Part shown: piece after piece, positions 8,493-10,731 of the stretch
Layout: every line of letters begins with the position of its first letter
Numbering within the stretch: position 1 is the stretch's first letter
Origin: an uncultured Opitutia bacterium
Lineage (GTDB): Bacteria > Verrucomicrobiota > Verrucomicrobiia > Opitutales > UBA953
Assembly: GCA_903910245.1 (NCBI GenBank)
Contig: CAIVYX010000203.1
Location: forward strand, 1 to 10,731
DNA: 10,731 bases
Direction of reading: 5' to 3'
Position numbers and translations under genes: made by a program
Notes under the pieces: generated by a model
Told to the model about the DNA's origin: nothing
Database searches by the model: none
Seen by the model: only the letters and a program-made list of their open reading frames with translations

Positions 8493-8890
8493 GTCCCTCC
8501 GACCGCATTACCTACGAGTCGGCCATCGAAGATATCGTCGGCCGTTCAGGCTGGATGCTTCCGGCGACGCGCGATGCGGCGGGAGTGCTGACCTTCCAGC
8601 ATCTTCGACATCCTATTCAACTGATTGTCCGGAGCCATTTCGGCCCCGAGCGGCGCCGCGATTTTGTCGTCATCACCTTTTCCGATCCGAGTTACGTCGC
8701 TTTCTTCGCGCAACACGGAGGCTGGGGCGACTTCGGCGCTTACCTCGGCGGCGGTCTCTTCATGATGATCGGCCTTAAGTTGGAGATCTTCCTGCGCGAC
8801 TGCTTCGCAAAGGATTATGACCAATACCTGCAGCGTCAGGTTGTGCCGTTACCCTTCGGGTATGTTCACCCTTGGCAGTTGGAGTCTTAA
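8489..8890 (+). CDS. Hypothetical protein, last gene of the restriction operon
   Basis: I do not recognise this 133-residue protein. Its ATG overlaps the TPR gene's stop (ATGA at 8489-8492), the classic arrangement for coupled translation, which is the main reason to believe it is real. The sequence is aromatic-rich and mixed alpha/beta in appearance: a charged N-terminal helix, a central stretch suggesting beta strands (HPIQLIVRSHFG and DFVVITFSDPSYVAFF), a Gly-rich turn (GGWGDFGAYLGGG, about 88-100), then a hydrophobic segment around FMMIGLKLEIFL. That segment is too charged and short to call a membrane helix. There is no known catalytic motif. Its position implies a role alongside the TPR protein, perhaps as a small partner or inhibitor. 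Its stop codon shares TTAA with the oppositely oriented ORF that follows. Confidence 0.8.
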   Translation: MSPSDRITYESAIEDIVGRSGWMLPATRDAAGVLTFQHLRHPIQLIVRSHFGPERRRDFVVITFSDPSYVAFFAQHGGWGDFGAYLGGGLFMMIGLKLEIFLRDCFAKDYDQYLQRQVVPLPFGYVHPWQLES

Positions 8891-9159
8891 TCGACCCTGT
8901 AGCCCAGCCTGACGCGCTCCTGGGTGGCTGAGCTAAGGGCGGCCAAGGCCAGTTTTTTAGAGGCGAAGACTTGTTGGGTGACTTTGGGCTTACCAACAGG
9001 GTAAGGCGTGTTGCCTCGGTACATGCGTTCCAGCTCCGTAGCCTTGGTAATTAGCGCCGCCGCACCTCTGACCTCCGCCTCCCATCGCCGGTAGACGCAC
9101 CTCCGAAGCCCTGCTTTGAGGGTTTTTTGAAGTCGGACTTTGCTCGGTATGACGGGCAT
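8887..9159 (-). CDS. Small basic hypothetical protein
   Basis: This is a 90-residue leftward ORF, rich in Lys and Arg (for example LRRCVYRRWEAEVRG and VFASKKLALAAL), with no domain I can name. In its favour, a good ribosome-binding sequence (AAAGGGAAG on the minus strand, 9165-9173) lies 5 bases before the ATG, it fills the gap between the operon and the integrase neatly, and no rightward gene covers most of it. Against it are its small size and lack of recognisable homology. It could be a small DNA-binding or accessory protein of the mobile element, but the sequence does not show that. It converges on the operon, so the operon transcript must end inside or beyond it. Confidence 0.5.
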   Translation of the reverse strand: MPVIPSKVRLQKTLKAGLRRCVYRRWEAEVRGAAALITKATELERMYRGNTPYPVGKPKVTQQVFASKKLALAALSSATQERVRLGYRVD

Positions 9160-9332
9160 GGTAACTTCCCTTTAATCGTATTCCCCGGTGATTATGCGAG
9201 ATTGTTCAGGATGACATACTACAATCTGTAGGGGAAACTTTTTGGAAACCCAAAATTTTAGCGCGCGGCCGGAGAGGGAAAAGCCGTGGGCGTTTCGGGG
9301 GTGTACCCGGGGGGTGCAGGGGTAGGGCAGGG
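9160..9332. other. Intergenic stretch between small ORF and integrase
   Basis: These 173 bases separate the integrase stop from the start of the small leftward ORF. The part near 9175-9265 is AT-richer than its surroundings and would be expected to hold the small ORF's promoter, but I find no convincing pair of -35 and -10 hexamers. It contains two copies of GGAAAC spaced 11 bases apart (9233-9238 and 9244-9249) next to a TAAAATTTTG-like palindromic patch. No clear intrinsic terminator follows the integrase gene. Confidence 0.4.
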
Positions 9333-10487
9333 TCAGCCGGCCAGCTCGGGGAGCTCGTCGATCGCGGCCCTGACGTTGTTCCACTCGCCTTGGCTGTAGA
9401 TGTTGTGCACGTCGGCGCTGGTATGGCCTACGATCTGCATGCGTACGTCCTTGGCTACGCCCATGGACTGCATGGTGGAGACGAGCGTGGTACGGAAGCT
9501 GTGGAAGCTCTTCTGGGGTTGGCGGCTCTTACCCGTGGTCGAGCGCTGCGGGTCGATGCCGGCCTTCTCCATGATCTCGATGAACTGAGTGCTGACTCCA
9601 GCGCGACCGCCCAGGTCTTTGCCGGCGAAGGAGGGTAGAACGTAGTCCGTTGCCTTGGCCTTCTTGAGTAGGCGCCACTCTTCGAGCCGATCCTTTAGGG
9701 TGCGGTGGATCGCGATCTTCACCCAACCCTTCCGGTTCTTGCCGGTCTTCTTCTGCTGGAAGGTGACAGAGGGTTCAGCTCCGAGGTCGAAGGCTTCCCA
9801 GCGTAGGTCCAAGCAGTCGCCGATGCGGCCGCCAGTGTAGAAGCCTAGGTGAATCAGGGTTCGCCATTCCTCATCTTTGCAGGCCTTGAGGATCTTGTTA
9901 ACCTCAGGCACCGTGAAGGGCACCTTGGCCTTCGACTCTCCCTCGGGCGTTTCGACGGTGTCGGCCGGGTTGACCGCGCAGAGCTGCTGCTTCTGGGCCT
10001 TCTTGAAGATCATGCGCAGGACGACGATGCTCTGGCGGATGGTGGCAGGGGAGGTGCCGTCGGCAGCCCTGGCTTTGACGAAGGCCTGGATGTGGTCCGG
10101 CTTGACCTTGTCGATGGGCTGGTTGGCGGCCTTGCCTAGGTGCGCCAGGAACTTGCCCACGGTGGTCTTGTAGGACCGAAGGGTACCTTCCTTCTTGTTG
10201 ACCTCCTTGGCCTTCAGGAAGCCCTCGAAGAACTCCTTGGTGCTAGGGATGCCGAGGGACTGCCCGGTCACCAGCTCGCTGGCCTCCTGGGCGTACTTGA
10301 TCAGCGTGCTGGCGATCAGGCCGTCGTTGCGCTTGGCCTTGAGGGCGATCCGTTCGAGCTCGATCATGACCTTCTTGGCCATGGCCTTGTCCGACGTGCC
10401 GGTCGTGCGGCGTTTGTAGCGACCGTCAGGCCCCTTGAACTTGGCGAAATAGTTATCCGACTCCGGTTGCTTGTAGATCCATCCCAT
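9333..10487 (-). CDS. Tyrosine recombinase (phage/island integrase)
   Basis: This enzyme joins and separates DNA at attachment sites by strand exchange through a tyrosine-DNA bond. Numbering from the longest possible start (10508, 391 residues), the catalytic set is complete: Arg228 (TGGRIGDCLDLRW), a Lys candidate at 253-254 or 257 in the beta-hairpin, His336 and Arg339 (HSFR), His362 (GHTSADVH) and Tyr371 (NIYSQ). Residues about 85-185 form a SAM-like core-binding domain, and the basic N-terminus (about 8-50) resembles an arm-binding region. I prefer the ATG at 10487 (residue 8 of the long form) because MGWIYKQPE begins like related integrases and AAGG lies just upstream; 10508 is the alternative. 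It reads away from a tRNA-like attachment sequence about 110 bases upstream, the usual partnership for genomic islands. No truncation is visible. Confidence 0.92.
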   Translation of the reverse strand: MGWIYKQPESDNYFAKFKGPDGRYKRRTTGTSDKAMAKKVMIELERIALKAKRNDGLIASTLIKYAQEASELVTGQSLGIPSTKEFFEGFLKAKEVNKKEGTLRSYKTTVGKFLAHLGKAANQPIDKVKPDHIQAFVKARAADGTSPATIRQSIVVLRMIFKKAQKQQLCAVNPADTVETPEGESKAKVPFTVPEVNKILKACKDEEWRTLIHLGFYTGGRIGDCLDLRWEAFDLGAEPSVTFQQKKTGKNRKGWVKIAIHRTLKDRLEEWRLLKKAKATDYVLPSFAGKDLGGRAGVSTQFIEIMEKAGIDPQRSTTGKSRQPQKSFHSFRTTLVSTMQSMGVAKDVRMQIVGHTSADVHNIYSQGEWNNVRAAIDELPELAG

Positions 10488-10497
10488 ATGGCCTTGG

Positions 10498-10520
10498 ACT
10501 ATGACCATAAACTATGACCA
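10498..10520. repeat. Tandem direct repeat ACTATGACCA upstream of integrase
   Basis: ACTATGACCA occurs at 10498-10507 and again, identically, at 10511-10520, with TAA between (13-base period). Short direct repeats beside an integrase gene and its attachment core are typical of arm-type integrase or excisionase binding sites. The binding role is inferred. Confidence 0.55.
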
Positions 10521-10525
10521 GTCAA
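10498..10525 (-). promoter_or_regulatory. Candidate sigma70-type promoter of the integrase
   Basis: On the minus strand, TTGACT (10525-10520) and CATAGT (10503-10498) are separated by 16 bases, matching 5 of 6 and 4 of 6 consensus positions. If used, transcription would begin within a few bases of the 10487 start codon, giving a nearly leaderless mRNA, which lowers confidence. The hexamers overlap the direct repeats described below, so integrase binding there could control its own expression. Confidence 0.35.
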
Positions 10526-10595
10526 GGATGTCCAAGGAAGGTCACATATGCGATTTTCCTAAGAAATAACGACAGGTGAAGTCCGTATTCAAATC

Positions 10596-10623
10596 GTGGG
10601 TTCGAATCCCATCCTCTCCGCCA
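10596..10623 (+). other. Attachment site: 3' end of a serine-type tRNA gene (fragment)
   Basis: The stretch reads as the end of a tRNA gene: T-stem GTGGG, T-loop TTCGAAT, T-stem CCCAT, acceptor strand CCTCTCC, discriminator G, then CCA. The G discriminator and the CCTCTCC strand fit tRNA-Ser. The bases to the left do not form the rest of a tRNA (no anticodon arm and no GGAGAGG partner nearby), so this is a partial copy. Such copies mark the far end of elements that integrate into tRNA 3' ends. By orientation, the intact tRNA should lie to the left of the window, with the island between. Confidence 0.75.
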
Positions 10624-10644
10624 CTTTCATTTTGTTATATGGCT

Positions 10645-10665
10645 AAAACCCCTGAATTTCGGGGT
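10645..10665 (-). terminator. Possible intrinsic terminator for leftward transcription
   Basis: ACCCC (10648-10652) and GGGGT (10661-10665) can pair with an 8-base loop. On the minus strand the hairpin is followed by TTTT. It might stop leftward transcripts arriving from outside before they reach the attachment site and integrase. The stem is short and the T-run is brief. Confidence 0.3.
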
Positions 10666-10712
10666 GAGTCATTAGCAGAGTTAGGCGATTTTAGCGCAGT
10701 TGTGCAAAAGCT

Positions 10713-10731
10713 TGTCCGCAAACTGTCCGCA
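10713..10731. repeat. Direct repeat TGTCCGCA at the window end
   Basis: TGTCCGCA is present at 10713-10720 and 10724-10731, an 11-base period, about one helix turn, about 90 bases beyond the tRNA fragment. The spacing fits tandem protein binding sites, for example integrase arm sites. The array may continue beyond the window. Confidence 0.45.

Larger units (their letters stand above)
10492..10537. repeat. Inverted repeat CCTTGGAC / GTCCAAGG flanking the integrase promoter area
   Basis: CCTTGGAC at 10492-10499 is matched by its exact reverse complement GTCCAAGG at 10530-10537. CATATG lies just outside both arms (10485-10490 and 10545-10550), so the symmetry extends loosely outward. It encloses the direct repeats and candidate promoter. 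It could be an operator or recombination-directionality site. Confidence 0.45.

Noticed and set aside
1..8890. DISARM, BREX or classical type I restriction system
   Set aside because: There is no DrmA/B/C-, PglZ-, BrxC- or HsdS-like gene in the visible part; the helicase-nuclease and beta-class methyltransferase fit a type III-like pair instead. Genes before the window could alter this.
8939..8961. GGCCAAGGCC palindrome followed by a T-run, as terminator of the operon
   Set aside because: The palindrome leaves only a 2-base loop, so it cannot form a normal hairpin; alternative stems are only 4 bases with large loops.
10560..10623. Complete tRNA-Ser gene
   Set aside because: Only the T arm, acceptor 3' strand and CCA are present; no D arm, anticodon arm or matching 5' acceptor strand precedes them.
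1..10731. CRISPR array or insertion sequence
   Set aside because: I saw no regularly spaced long repeats, no transposase gene and no terminal inverted repeats of IS type.

Overview
The window comes from a GC-rich bacterium (roughly 60 % G+C in most coding stretches). It is the right-hand end of what looks like an integrated defence island. No taxonomic marker gene is present. The style of the genes and of the integrase would fit Verrucomicrobiota (Opitutae-like) or a proteobacterium, but that is only an impression.

Layout. From 1 to 8890 five genes run rightwards as one tightly packed operon, with gaps of 11, 2 and 4 bases and then a 4-base overlap. They are (1) the 3' part of a type III-like restriction helicase-nuclease with a C-terminal PD-(D/E)XK site, (2) its beta-class DNA methyltransferase, (3) a UvrD/Rep-type helicase carrying a RelE/ParE-like domain at its N-terminus, (4) a TPR protein and (5) a 133-residue protein I do not recognise. 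A small leftward ORF (8887-9159) meets the operon tail to tail; the two stop codons share one TTAA. A short AT-richer intergenic stretch follows, then a leftward tyrosine recombinase (9333-10487). Next comes a cluster of direct and inverted repeats, and then a 28-base copy of the 3' end of a serine-type tRNA (10596-10623), which I read as an attachment site. The last 108 bases hold a small hairpin and a pair of TGTCCGCA direct repeats.

How the genes may work together. The restriction subunit and methyltransferase form a recognisable restriction-modification pair. What goes beyond the ordinary is the seamless linkage to a RelE-like/UvrD fusion, a TPR protein and an orphan protein. This suggests an enlarged restriction system in which a second helicase and a possible toxin-like module process or respond to invading DNA. 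The methyltransferase has an internal low-GC block over its motif V-VIII and target-recognition region, as if its specificity had been exchanged by recombination. The integrase and tRNA fragment give a plausible route of transfer for the whole set.
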